A DNA stretch of 64,000 nucleotides from Leptobrachium leishanense (taxonomy: Eukaryota; Chordata; Amphibia; Anura; Megophryidae), in assembly GCA_009667805.1 (NCBI GenBank), contig CM019063.1:56838881-56902880 (forward strand). The letters are read 5' to 3'. Below the pieces are notes generated by a model. That model searched no databases. It was not told the origin of the DNA and saw only the letters and a list, made by a program, of their open reading frames with translations. Made by a program: the position numbers and the translations under genes. Numbering within the stretch: position 1 is the first letter of the stretch; every line of letters begins with the position of its first letter. This document shows, piece after piece, positions 22,854 to 33,249 of the stretch.

Positions 22854-23483
22854 TATCAGATTCATATCCTCAGAGGGATTAAGTGACGGCACTGTTGCCG
22901 ACTCTAAAGGCCCAATTTTAAAGCACCTATTGTTACTTTCATCCAAAGCCTGCATAAGTTTCACAATAATTTAGCCAAAAAATCACTAAACTTTTCTGCG
23001 TATATGAAAATGTCTCCTCTTTTCATACAGACTGCCGCCCCAAGCAGTTGTTTATGAATAGATTAAAGGAAAACCATTTACCGTCATTTGAAACGTAATT
23101 TTTTTGTTTTTAAATGTTTCTATACATCCTAGATATCCGCCACTTCACGGGCAGGTTATAGGGACCTCCTAGGCACGATATTTGAAGGAATTTTTCGTTT
23201 TTATTTTTAACCCTTATTTCATGGAAAACTCACTGTCCCTTTAAAAAGCTTTTTTAAAACTTTTGGTCCTTGTTTCCTGTCCCCCAGGGCACTTCCCAGA
23301 CCCCCATACACCTTTTATGGCAAATATCTAGCATATATGCCCTCTTGGAGGGCACTCTAAAAATCGAATTTTCAGTCCCATTGACTTGTATTGAGTTCGA
23401 GTCAGAGTTCGAGTTCGAATCCGAACATTTGGAAGTTCGAGTTCGAGCGCGAACCAAACTCGGGGGTGTTTGGCTCATCCCTA
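22854..23483 (+). repeat. Right end of the large hAT transposon
   Basis: A last fragment of the 135-bp unit is followed by unique sequence and then a subterminal zone with repeated TTCGAGTT strings (about 23394-23455). The presumed terminus reads GGTGTTTGGCTCATCCCTA. I assign the end near 23483 because CAGGGATG/TAGGGATG is a common hAT terminus. No matching left end is seen. Confidence 0.5.
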
Positions 23484-23489
23484 CTCTCC

Positions 23490-23540
23490 ACCACCATGAA
23501 GGTTTTGCACCCTGATGAAGCCGTTTCTGATCCTTTACTT
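23490..23540 (+). ncRNA. Hammerhead-ribozyme-like motif, first half (split by gypsy)
   Basis: CTGATGA (23512-23518) is followed by AGCCGTT. After removal of the gypsy element and one ACTT copy the text continues TAACGGGGAAACGCGTC (32024 onwards). CCGTT can pair with AACGG as stem II, placing CTGATGA and GAAA in hammerhead order. However, the base pair closing stem II next to the core is not the usual G-C, and stems I and III are not evident to me. Related CTGATGA...GAAACGCGT text is widespread in amphibian retroelements. Treat as a possible degenerate ribozyme. Confidence 0.3.
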
Positions 23541-24668
23541 TGTAGCGATGTGTTAAAGTTTACTGTGGCAGTACCCATTTTTGGCCACAAGATGGAGACA
23601 ATCACGATTAAAGACCCTGGACACTCGAACTACATGTCCCGGCATGCTTTGCGAAGAAACAGGAAGTGGGTGGGTTTGTGGAGACGCTGTACATCCTGCA
23701 CCTCGTGGAGAACAGGCAGAGCGCGCCAGGGAGCAGAGGAGAGCGGATGCACACACAGAGAAGGAGAGACCAAAAGATAGGCCGGAGCGCAGACAGAGTG
23801 GATCGGGCCTTAGGATTGGGTCACCCAGCCTTGCGGGAGACAGACATCACCATCTATATTATCCGAGTGCAGTGCTGAGGAGAGAAGACCCCTCGAGTAA
23901 GGAGTACCGCGGTCGATTGAAGCGGGGAGCAGGCGGTAAGCTGGCTGAGTCGCGGCTGACAGACAGAAGGCCAGACAACAGATCCGGTGGTCGGCGTCCC
24001 CAGTCAACATCGAGCGGAGGGACATCCTGGGTCAGCGGAACCTCAAGCTTGCGCTGGATGGGTGAGAGGCCCCCAAGGCCGTATGTAAATAAGAGCGTAC
24101 GCTGCTGTTTTCCTTCTAAAACCCACAGGGCCCCAACTGACTAGTCGAAGACGTCGTTAAAGTAAACTCACTGGCCAGTTGAAAAGTACCCGGGTACCCT
24201 ATACACACGAATACACACCACTTCACGTTCTGGGACTTAACCTGTGCAGGACTCAGTTTCCTTTTCCGAATCGGGACAAGGGGGCAAAGTTAAAGTTACA
24301 TTCTGAACAATTTTCCCTTTTTTTGTTCCCGCTGCGCGTTTACCGTGATACGAGAACTGTGTATTTTATTGTGTCCCGCTACGCGGTTTTTCCTCGAATT
24401 TCGTATCTTTTAATTTTCTGCTCGGTCGGGGTTTTTTTCCGAAAATACGAAGCCCTCGTGTTTTCGTTTCTTTTACCGCTACGCGTTTATCGTGTTACGA
24501 AAGTACTGTAAATCTTCCTGCATATACCGTGTCTCAAGAGCTGCAAACCTTTTTAGTAAACCTTTTAACTTGTAAAACTTACAGCGTGTTGGAGTATATT
24601 TATTCCCTAGTGCGGGGAGACTGACCCGTGGTTCATTTTCAGCGGCTCCTCCGGGAGTGAGCGCTACA
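23541..24668 (+). repeat. 5' LTR of the PNMA-Gag gypsy element
   Basis: 1128 bp, TGTAGCG to CGCTACA. Almost identical to 30895-32019. The differences include extra bases in short homopolymers (for example near 23580 and 24070) and small changes near 23730 and 24020. Long frames inside it are not genes. Confidence 0.96.
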
Positions 24669-24669
24669 C

Positions 24670-24690
24670 GTGGGGCTCGTTTCCGGGATT
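24670..24690 (+). promoter_or_regulatory. Probable tRNA primer-binding site
   Basis: Directly after the LTR comes TGGGGCTCGTTTCCGGGATT. It begins TGG, as a site pairing with a tRNA CCA end should, and resembles a proline-tRNA site apart from small indels. The tRNA identity is inferred. Confidence 0.6.
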
Positions 24691-24725
24691 CAGTCTCTGG
24701 AAAAACCGCATCTAAAGGGTTAAAT

Positions 24726-26216
24726 ATGGATCCAGACACTGCTGCCGAATGGTGTGGGGAGCACAGTAGTCAGTTAGCATGTTGCATAGTCATGGATATT
24801 CCCGCAGACACTTGGGCCGAAGATCAGATTCGCCAGGCCGTGGCCACGCTAGCACCAGATCATCAGGGGTTAATTCTGGACATTAAGAAAAACCCAGATA
24901 CCTCTCACACGCATGTTCTTCTTGAATGGAGAAAAGGTATTCCAGCATGTTTTCGGGGCGCGAGCGTGGAGCTGGAAGATGAGGTGGAAGTCCAACTAAT
25001 TCAGCCAAGTGCACCACGTGGTGAAGCCGAAAGTGTTCCCGCGCCCAATCCGTTGGCCATGATTGGGCCTGAATTTATCGTGGCTATTGGAGACTTGCTG
25101 GCCAAATGTCAGAAAACAAGCCCTCCTCACACTAATTTCGGTTATCGACGGTTAAGGAACTTTACAGGAAATGTACCAACTCCGGCGGGAGAAGAAACCT
25201 TTGAGGAATGGGTGGAACAGGCGAAGCTTGCACTGGATGAGTGGGACGTCCCTGAGGCCCAGAAAAAGCAAAGGATCACCGAGAGTTTAAAGGGACCTGC
25301 GTCAGAAGCGGTGAGAAACCTAAAACTGAGTAGAAAAGATTGTACTGCTTTGGATTATCTGAACGTTCTTGAAGAAGTGTTTGGGCGAACAGAAAAGGCA
25401 GCGGAACTAGTATATCAGTACGAACACACCTATCAGAAGAGAGGTGAGAGAATGATTGATTACATGAGGCGCTTGGATAAGATTCTGCACCAAATACTCC
25501 TCAAGAAAGGGGCCAAACCGGCTGACATAGATAAGATACGAATAAAGCAGATCCTGAGGGGCTCTCAACCGTTAGATCCGGTGATGATGCAGCTGAGAAG
25601 CAGAGCAGTCAATCAAGAGTTGAAGTACCTGGAACTGATCCGAGTTGTACGAGAGGAGGAGGCTCTGCTGGAAGAGAAATCCTTCAGGCGGGGAGAAAGG
25701 GCTTATGCACAACCTGCAAGATATAACGACGGTCTGCAGCCTGAAAACGACTCGTTAGACACCTATGGATCTGACCTGGATGAACAGGAGCAGTTAGTCG
25801 GTTTTAAATTCATTGAAAAGGCTGCTAAAGAATCGAACTCTTCCGAACGAAGCGAGTTGTTCAAGACTGTAAAGAAGGTACAGGAAGCTCAAACTGAACT
25901 GCAGCAAGCGCACGCTGAACTGTGCAGGGTGTTGATGAAGGTGACCGAGATGCAGGGGGAAATGCAAAAGTTCCTAACAGGTATGCAGACGACTGAAGTT
26001 GCCGTGGCGTCTGGTTCAAATCTCTTATTAGAACCTCAACAAGCAACTGTGTCTCCACTTTCCAGGAAGAGATGTTTCGGTTGTGGAGAAATGGGCCATT
26101 TCCGTGTGCAATGTAAAGGCCGGAAGCCTGAGAGGGATAAAGCTGAGTGGCTGCTGAAAGCCCTAGAGGGACTGTTATCTACTCCACCAGCGGGAAACGC
26201 CAGAGGGCACCAGTAA
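24726..26216 (+). CDS. gag: Gag polyprotein, PNMA-like, intact
   Basis: Capsid-forming Gag of 496 residues with no stop. I chose the ATG at 24726 (MDPDTAAEWC) because the upstream codons overlap the primer site. The N-terminal part has an RRM-like look (LACCIVMDIPADTWAEDQIR). The capsid region begins at YRRLRNFTG and contains EETFEEWVEQAKLALDEWDV and ITESLKGPASEAVRNLKL, then VFGRTEKAAELVYQYEHTYQ. This arrangement closely resembles the vertebrate PNMA/Ma protein family, which is known to derive from gypsy Gag. A Gln/Glu-rich helical segment (about residues 380-430) leads to one CCHC knuckle, CFGCGEMGHFRVQC (CX2CX4HX4C, about 26072-26114), which binds RNA. The frame is open while the neighbouring pol is broken. 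Confidence 0.93.
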   Translation: MDPDTAAEWCGEHSSQLACCIVMDIPADTWAEDQIRQAVATLAPDHQGLILDIKKNPDTSHTHVLLEWRKGIPACFRGASVELEDEVEVQLIQPSAPRGEAESVPAPNPLAMIGPEFIVAIGDLLAKCQKTSPPHTNFGYRRLRNFTGNVPTPAGEETFEEWVEQAKLALDEWDVPEAQKKQRITESLKGPASEAVRNLKLSRKDCTALDYLNVLEEVFGRTEKAAELVYQYEHTYQKRGERMIDYMRRLDKILHQILLKKGAKPADIDKIRIKQILRGSQPLDPVMMQLRSRAVNQELKYLELIRVVREEEALLEEKSFRRGERAYAQPARYNDGLQPENDSLDTYGSDLDEQEQLVGFKFIEKAAKESNSSERSELFKTVKKVQEAQTELQQAHAELCRVLMKVTEMQGEMQKFLTGMQTTEVAVASGSNLLLEPQQATVSPLSRKRCFGCGEMGHFRVQCKGRKPERDKAEWLLKALEGLLSTPPAGNARGHQ

Positions 26217-26358
26217 AGGAGCAACCTAGGTGCCCAGAAGTTGAACCTCGCTCCAAGAACCAATTTAAAACTAAGAGGGCAAGAGGGCCCAAAGTCAAGC
26301 CAACTGCTGAGCCTGCCAGAATGGAAAGAGTCACTCCCTTAGCGTCCGGGTCTACGTC

Positions 26359-26577
26359 ATGAAGCAATGCACACCCAAAACCTGCACGGGCAAGAAAAAG
26401 GCCAGGGTCCAGCAAACTGGGTCTAAGCGTCCGGATACCTCCACCAAGTTTCCTGACCAGCTGATAGGTCCTTCTCCGATTGTGCCAATCCAAGTGGAGG
26501 GAGTCTACACCAAAGCTCTGTTAGATTCAGGGGCTCAAGTGACTTTGATTATAAAGACTTCTATGAGAACACTTTAA
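26359..26577 (+). pseudogene. pol: Pol: aspartic protease segment
   Basis: Retroviral-type aspartic protease that cleaves Gag-Pol. The segment IVPIQVEGVYTKALLDSGAQ continues VTLI and contains the active-site DSG (about 26524-26535). It lies in a different frame from gag, after about 140 bp. The frame stops at 26577, and 26578-27217 holds the rest of the protease and linker in several frames (for example GPYVVLGNDV near 27000). Confidence 0.8.
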
Positions 26578-27217
26578 AGCACATTCCTCTGCAAGAATTG
26601 AAGGATTTGGAAAATATGGGGTATCGGCACTGAGAAACTCCCTTATGACGGGTATCTGCAAGTAAGGTTGGAGATCGGATCTGAAGTCATCGGACAGTCC
26701 GGAGGCTGTGACGCCTTGGCCATTGTGTGCCCCCGACCCTCGGGTGCGAAACAAAGCTCTCTGATAGGGGGACAAATACGGACCTAGTGTGGCGTCTCCT
26801 GACCCCCATCGTAGTGGAAGAAGGGTCAACTCAAGGAGTGCACCCCATGTTACGACCGGTCTATCAGAGGATGGTTGAAGAACGGAAAGCACCTGCTGAG
26901 GTGGGAAGACTGTGGAGACTGGGTGGGACAGAGAAGGTTCTGCAAGCAGGAGAAGTAGCGAGCTTCCGGTTTCAGTCAAGTTGAACGGATCGCAACCAGG
27001 TCCCTATGTGGTGCTGGGAAACGATGTCAATCATGGGGGTGAAACCGGAGTCGAAGTAATTCCTGAAATAATCTCCACCAAAGCCCTTGAAGAGAACCCG
27101 AGGAAGAGTCTCGGTCAGTGTGTGCAATGTGACAGATTCTCCAGTAGTCCTTAAAGCACGAATGCCTATCGGGCAAGTAGAGTCTGCTACACCCCTCTCC
27201 ACCGATTTAGGAGGGGA

Positions 27218-28816
27218 GTGGATAAAGAGATTCCAGATGAAAGATTCTACCCTAAAGACGCCCCCATTTCACCTGAGTGGAAGAAACGTCTTCAGTCTCA
27301 AGTTCTAAAGTGGAAAGAATTATTCTCGAACGATGAGTTCGATGTGGGCCTGGCTAAGAGTACGGAACACCGCATTCGGTTGCAAGAAGACAAGCCGTTT
27401 CGTGAAAGGTCAAGGCGAGTTCCGCTGGGAGACTTGGATGATCTGCGAGAACAGCTAAATGAGTTGCAGAGAACCAATGTGATTCAAGAGTCCAGGAAGC
27501 CCATATGCATCTCCAATAGTGCTGGTCAGGAAGAAGAATGGTTCTGTCCGCTTGTGCATAGACTATCGCACCCTGAACCGAAACCATCCCCGACCAATAC
27601 GCCACTCCTCGGATTGAAGATGCCTACAGTGTTTGTCTGGAGCAAAGTGGTTCAGTGTATTAGACCTGCGAAGCGGATATCATCAGATACCGATGCACCC
27701 TGAAGACAAAGAGAAAACTGCGTTCATTTGTCCACTGGGGTTCTTTGAGTTCAATAGAATGCCTCAAGGTCTGACGGGAGCTCCAGCCACGTTCCAACGG
27801 TTGATGGAGAAGACAGTCGGGGATATGAATCTAATCGAAGTGTTAGTGTACCTGGATGACATAATTGTGTTCGGGAAGACTCTGGAAGAGCATGAGCAAC
27901 GTTTGGAGAAGGTCTTGAAGAGGCTCCATGAAGAGGGGTTGAAATTGTCCCTGGAGAAATGCCAGTTCTGTTTACCGTCAGTCACATATCTGGGACACGT
28001 GGTCTCGGCAGAAGGTGTTTCGACAGATCCTCGAAAGTTGGAGGCCGTAGCTTCTTGGCCTAGACCTCGAAACGTCACTGAACTTAGATCTTTCTTGGGA
28101 TTCTGCTCATACTATCGAAGATTTGTGGGAGGATTCGCAAAGATAGCTCAGCCGCTGAACAAACTCCTACAGAAAGAAACCACCGAAGAAGGCTGTAAGG
28201 TCTCTGACCGAAACCCCTCCGCTCCAGGACCAAGGAAAGCTAAAGAGTCCATACAAGGTGAATGGACTAGTCAATGTGAAGGTGCGTTTGTGAAGCTGAA
28301 AGAGAATCTAACCCGAGCTCCTGTTCTGGCCTACGCGGACCCCTCAAAGCCGTATGAACTACATGTGGATGCCAGCCGAGAAGGTCTGGGAGGAGTCCTA
28401 TATCAGGAGTATGATGGATTGCTGAGGCCTGTGGCGTACGTGAGCCGGAGCCTTGCGCCTTCTGAGAAGAACTATCCTACTCACAAACTGGAGTTCCTAG
28501 CCTTGAAGTGGGCAGTGGTGGACAAGTTGAAAGACTATCTGTATGGAGCTGAGTTCGTGATAAAACGGATAATAATCCTCTCACCTATATCCTTACTACT
28601 GCAAAACTGGACGCAACGGGACATCGGTGGTTGGCCGCTCTGTCAGGGTTTCGGTTCAGCCTGAAGTATCGCCCTGGGGTGAACAATCGAGATGCTGATG
28701 CTTTATCAAGAAGACCCTACACTACAGAATGGACTCAGGTGACTCCAGACGGGGTGCAAGCTTGTGTCAAGGAACAGAACGCCGGGTCAAGGGAGGAGTT
28801 GAAGCGGAGGCCATAG
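27218..28816 (+). pseudogene. pol: Pol: reverse transcriptase and RNase H, frameshifted
   Basis: Copies the element RNA and degrades the template. The N-terminal RT region lies at 27218-27500 (PISPEWKKRLQSQVLKWKEL, AKSTEHRIRLQED). After a break the core runs from 27640: WFSVLDLRSGYHQIPM (first Asp), FNRMPQGLTGAPATFQRLM and VLVYLDDIIVFG (catalytic pair, about 27847-27880). The connection region has PRNVTELRSFLGFCSYYRRF. RNase H begins near ELHVDASREGLGGVLYQ and includes LEFLALKWAV. It ends in another frame with RPGVNNRDADALSRRP (28631-28816). At least three frame changes occur (near 27500-27630, 28560 and 28800). Confidence 0.93.
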
Positions 28817-30480
28817 GAGTCATGGCCGCGGCTGTTCCTGAGTTCTACTGTAACCCTTCGCAATTGAGGGATGAAAATCTACCTACCTTTTCCAAGCAGG
28901 ACCTGAAAGCGGATCAAGCTAGAGACCCTTTGATTGCATTGACCATAAAGGCCCTGACTGCAAACCAGCGAGAGATTCTGTTAACCAATTCCCCGGATGG
29001 GGCCAGATTGGTTTACAAAGAGTGGGAGCGGTTGAAGATGTTGGATGGGGTGGTCTACCGAAGGGGCCCCTCGACCAATTCCGAAGAGATTCAACAGTTA
29101 TTTCTCCCCACTAAACACAGGGAGAGTGTGTTGCGATCATTACATGATGAGCATGGACATTTGGGTGCTGAGAGAACTTTTAAGTTGGTGCGAGATAGGT
29201 TTTATTGGCCTTGCATGAGGGCTGAAGTTGAGAGTTATTGTCATTCCTGTCTGAGGTGCATTCAGAGGAAAACTCTACCAACCCGAGCTGCTCCAATGAG
29301 CCATCTACAGAGTCAGGGACCCATGGATTTGGTGTGCATTGACTTCCTGTGCTTAGAGCCGGATGCTAGTGGGCAAGGGAACATTCTGATAGTGACTGAT
29401 CACTTTACCCGTTATGCCCAAGCTTTTTCTACAAAAGACCAACGCGCTCCGACAGTGGCGAAGGTGCTGATGGAAAAGTTCTTTGTTCATTACGGCCTGC
29501 CAAGAAGAATACACTCTGATCAGGGAAGAGACTTTGAAAGTAGATTGGTCGGGCAATTGCTGGAGTTGTTGGGAATTCAAAAGACTCGAACTACGCCATA
29601 CCACCCTCAAGGTGATGCTCAGCCTGAAAGGTTTAATCGCACGCTGCTAAACATGCTGGGGACCTTGTCTAATGTAGAGAAGCAGAGTTGGAGTCGTCAT
29701 ATAGCTACTCTGGTGCATGCATATAACAGTACGGAGAGTGATGCAACGGGATATTCACCGTACCGTCTTATGTTCGGAAGAGAAGCTCGACTGCCGGTTG
29801 ATTTGGCATTTGGGTTATCTCTAGACCAGACGTCAGTAGCTTCTCATAGAAACTACGTGGATAGACTTCGGAAGAATCTGGCTTCTGCGTTTGAACAGGC
29901 CCGTTTGACTTCAGGTAATAGGGAGCAAAGGAACAAGAAGAACTATGATTTGAAGGTTCGAATACAGGATCTACAACCCGGTGATAGGGTTCTGTTGAAG
30001 AATTTGGGTGCTGCTGCGAGACACAAGCTGGCGGATAGATGGAGTTCTCAGGTTTACATTGTTTGCAAACAACTGCCAGGTCTGCCGGTGTATCAGATTC
30101 GCCCTGATGGAAAGGCTGGTCCCCTCAAGAATTGGCACCGAAATCACTTGTTACCTTTGAGAGAGGCTGTGAGGATACCAGTGGAAAACGAACTTCCTCC
30201 GGCGAATCCGCATGCTCCACGTTTCCCTCCTGTTACTCGGTCTCAACAGACTCGGGTTGTTGGAGAGAGCGAAAGAGACAGCGACGAAGAGAGTTTCTGT
30301 TTAGATTGGATGCGCTCGCCAGAACCTGAAGAGGTTGTCCCAGTTCCTTGTCAATGGGAAAGTAACTTGAGGGCTGAAGCTCCTGAATTTCAGTGGGAAT
30401 TCCCCGAGAATATGGAACTCCCTGAAACCCTTGAACTTCCGTTAAGTCCCGGATACTGTTGGAGACCCTGTAGCTCCTGA
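28790..30480 (+). pseudogene. pol: Pol: integrase segment (long open piece)
   Basis: Integrase that inserts the cDNA. The zinc-binding HHCC domain shows HDEHGHLGAERTF and CHSCLRC (about 29142-29262). The catalytic core follows with CIDFLCLEPD (first Asp, about 29338), HSDQGRDFESRL (second Asp, about 29513) and AQPERFNRTLLN (Glu, about 29620). The C-terminal domain includes LQPGDRVLLKNLG and a GPLKNWHRNHLLPL block near 30130-30160, as in Ty3/gypsy integrases without a chromodomain. The tail is acidic and Pro-rich. This piece is open from 28729 to the stop at 30480, but it is separated from RT by a frame change, so it is not translated as part of an intact Pol. Confidence 0.93.
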
Positions 30481-30505
30481 AGACGAACCTTACGACTATA
30501 GTTCT

Positions 30506-30730
30506 ATGCCTTCCCTAGAGGGATCGTACTCGGAGGAAGTGTCTGCTCCAGTGGCAGACATAAGGACTGAGCCTATACCTATAGTACTTCCACCTGAAGA
30601 GGAACGGAAGGAGCCTGAACAAAACGCTCTATTCGACCGCCCCAGCGACTTACCTATGACTCACCAGGACATAGCACTGAAGAGGCCATCACCACTGTGC
30701 AGAGATTGCCCGAAGTGTCTGCTATGTTAG
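30506..30730 (+). pseudogene. Pro/Glu-rich tail after integrase
   Basis: A short frame (MPSLEGSYSEEVSAPVADIR onwards) continues the acidic, Pro-rich character of the integrase tail and is probably its end shifted by one frame change near 30465-30490. No envelope features (signal peptide or membrane segment) are seen between integrase and the LTR. Confidence 0.45.
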
Positions 30731-30880
30731 CTGAGGTAGCCCAGAACATGAGTCAGCTTGAGAAAGTGTTTCTAACCCACTGCATGTATGCTGCTGAACC
30801 TGTATATGCTGTATAAACTGTGTGCATATTGTAAAAGGATAATGTAACTGTTGTACCTCCTTGGAGAGACCCAAGAGTTC

Positions 30881-30894
30881 TAGGAGGGGGAGAG
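30881..30894 (+). promoter_or_regulatory. Polypurine tract
   Basis: AGGAGGGGGAGAG abuts the 3' LTR. It is the expected primer for plus-strand DNA synthesis. Confidence 0.85.
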
Positions 30895-32019
30895 TGTAGC
30901 GATGTGTTAAAGTTTACTGTGGCAGTACCCATTTTGGCCACAAGATGGAGACAATCACGATTAAAGACCCTGGACACTCGAACTACATGTCCCGGCATGC
31001 TTTGCGAAGAAACAGGAAGTGGGTGGGTTTGTGGAGACGCTGTACATCCTGCACCTCGTGGAGAACAGGCAGAGCGCGCCAGGAGCAGAGAGGAGAGCGG
31101 ATGCACACACAGAGAAGAAGAGACCAAAAGATAGGCCGGAGCGCAGACAGAGTGGATCGGGCCTTAGGATTGGGTCACCCAGCCTTGCGGGAGACAGACA
31201 TCACCATCTATATTATCCGAGTGCAGTGCTGAGGAGAGAAGACCCCTCGAGTAAGGAGTACCGCGGTCGATTGAAGCGGGGAGCAGGCGGTAAGCTGGCT
31301 GAGTCGCGGCTGACAGACAGAAGGCCAGACAACAGATCCGGTGGTCGGCGTCCCCAGTCAACATCGAGCGGGAGACGTCCTGGGTCAGCGGAACCTCAAG
31401 CTTGCGCTGGATGGGTGAGAGGCCCCAAGGCCGTATGTAAATAAGAGCGTACGCTGCTGTTTTCCTTCTAAAACCCACAGGGCCCCAACTGACTAGTCGA
31501 AGACGTCGTTAAAGTAAACTCACTGGCCAGTTGAAAAGTACCGGGTACCCTATACACACGAATACACACCACTTCACGTTCTGGGACTTAACCTGTGCAG
31601 GACTCAGTTTCCTTTTCCGAATCGGGACAAGGGGGCAAAGTTAAAGTTACATTCTGAACAATTTTCCCTTTTTTTGTTCCCGCTGCGCGTTTACCGTGAT
31701 ACGAGAACTGTGTATTTTATTGTGTCCCGCTACGCGGTTTTTCCTCGAATTTCGTATCTTTTAATTTTCTGCTCGGTCGGGGTTTTTTTCCGAAAATACG
31801 AAGCCCTCGTGTTTTCGTTTCTTTTACCGCTACGCGTTTATCGTGTTACGAAAGTACTGTAAATCTTCCTGCATATACCGTGTCTCAAGAGCTGCAAACC
31901 TTTTTAGTAAACCTTTTAACTTGTAAAACTTACAGCGTGTTGGAGTATATTTATTCCCTAGTGCGGGGAGACTGACCCGTGGTTCATTTTCAGCGGCTCC
32001 TCCGGGAGTGAGCGCTACA
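30895..32019 (+). repeat. 3' LTR of the PNMA-Gag gypsy element
   Basis: 1125 bp, TGTAGCG to CGCTACA, followed by the duplicated ACTT. Nearly identical to the 5' LTR. Confidence 0.96.
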
Positions 32020-32528
32020 ACTTTAACGGGGAAACGCGTCGAATTTAAATTATTTGGCTGACTGTATCTCCAAAGCAGTCAACAAACTGGGAGAATTTTC
32101 CTTTTACCTGCACGAAGGTACATCATATCACATTCATGTTTATTTTCTTTCTGATTATTTTTTAGGGTTACCCCCTTTCCTCCAAGCTCAGGCACTCCTG
32201 TCTTTCTATTTGCATACGCCTGAGCACCTATTTCTTATTCAGCCTGAATAAGACTAGTAATCCCTGTTTTATTTCAATATATGTCCTATTTTTATAATTC
32301 CCAGTTTATATGTTTTTGGAAGGAATGTATTAAAATTAAAAATGGGAACATTGCAACGGGCTTCAGAAGAGTCCGGGCCTGATGTACATTTCAAACTAGG
32401 TTTCTTGTACTCATTTATTTTATTTTGTTTTGCAATCCCATGCATTATGTATAAAAAAAACAACACTATAAAACTTTAGCACTAGTCTAAAACCGACATA
32501 GCAAAATAATAATAGTTTGAAAGATAGA
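32020..32528 (+). other. Right half of the split hammerhead-like region and flank
   Basis: Begins with the second ACTT copy and TAACGGGGAAACGCGTC, completing the motif split by the gypsy element. The following 200 bases (to about 32240) probably belong to the same old retroelement. From 32250 to 32528 the sequence is AT-rich with nothing recognised. Confidence 0.35.
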
Positions 32529-33249
32529 GGGCCCTATTACATCCTTCGCGCAAAAACGCTCATGCAGCGTGTAGCGTTAAACGTTAACGCGCATAAATTA
32601 ACACTGGTATTACAATCCTCACGCATTTTTTCATCCGTCAAAAAATAACGCACGTAACAAAGACACGGAAAAACTCCCGCGCATTAACGTTACGCGCAGA
32701 AATCGGTGTGCAGACAGTTTTTTCACGCGATACAGCCAATCAGAATTAAGAACCACAATTGTCTCCGGTTAAGTTTTTGCGCCTGTCAAAATCAATCTCA
32801 GTGTATATGCTGCAGCAGTAAGAAAAACACGCACAACTTCTCAATTTTATTGTTTGGGTATGTGTAGAATGTGTAACTATACTTTGCTGTATTTTTTTTT
32901 TGGGGTGGGGTACTTGAGTTCATCCAGGACGTTCAGATTTGCCATTAACAGCAGCTTTTAAAAGACGTTAAAATTATGCGTGCAAACATCCGTTAAATTT
33001 TGCGCATAGATTGTAATACCATTCGCATACCAGCGCACAAACACATTTGCGCTCACAATGTTAAGTATAGGACGCGCGCAGTACAGTACTCTCGCAAAGG
33101 GTTTGCGCAGGTCCACCCATCGTTAGACATTAACACGCATTTTTTGCATGGACGTTGTAATACGACGTTCAGCGCAAAGGGTTTTGCCCCTCGCGTTAAT
33201 GCTTTTTTGCGCACGCGTTAACATTTGTGTGCAGAATGTAATAGCGCCC
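32529..33249. mobile_element. Harbinger-type MITE, copy A (GGGCCCTATTACAT ends)
   Basis: Ends GGGCCCTATTACATCCTTCG (left) and GCAGAATGTAATAGCGCCC (right) are inverted repeats. The 721-bp interior is rich in GCGC/CGCG strings (GCGTTAACG, TTTGCGCGC type). Two further copies, 41620-49533 and 50955-60687, are 743 and 744 bp once their insertions are removed. Copy A is inverted relative to those. There is no gene. Confidence 0.85.

Larger units (their letters stand above)
10450..23483 (+). mobile_element. Large hAT transposon with BED-finger transposase (left end uncertain)
   Basis: A hAT-family element consisting of a promoter-like region, 5' tandem repeats, a transposase gene, 3' tandem repeats of about 135 bp and a right end. 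The right subterminal region is rich in GTTCGAGTTCGA-type strings and ends GGTGTTTGGCTCATCCCTA (to about 23483). It has been opened by an L1-like element (14383-20265) and by a hAT (20692-22845). With those removed it is about 5 kb. The left terminus is not found, so it may be truncated, and no target duplication can be given. Confidence 0.55.
23541..32019 (+). mobile_element. Ty3/gypsy LTR retrotransposon with PNMA-like Gag
   Basis: Complete 8479-bp element. Both LTRs start TGTAGCG and end CGCTACA, and the host ACTT is duplicated (23537-23540, 32020-32023). The order is LTR, primer site, gag, protease, reverse transcriptase, RNase H, integrase, polypurine tract, LTR, the Ty3/gypsy order. The LTRs differ at roughly ten places over about 1125 bp, mostly one-base indels, so the insertion is recent. 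Gag is intact while pol is split by several frameshifts. No envelope gene is seen. Confidence 0.96.

Noticed and set aside
23541..24511. Genes in the gypsy LTRs (frames repeated at 30895-31860)
   Set aside because: The same frames occur in both LTRs, carry no domain, and lie in repeats with TGTAGCG/CGCTACA ends.
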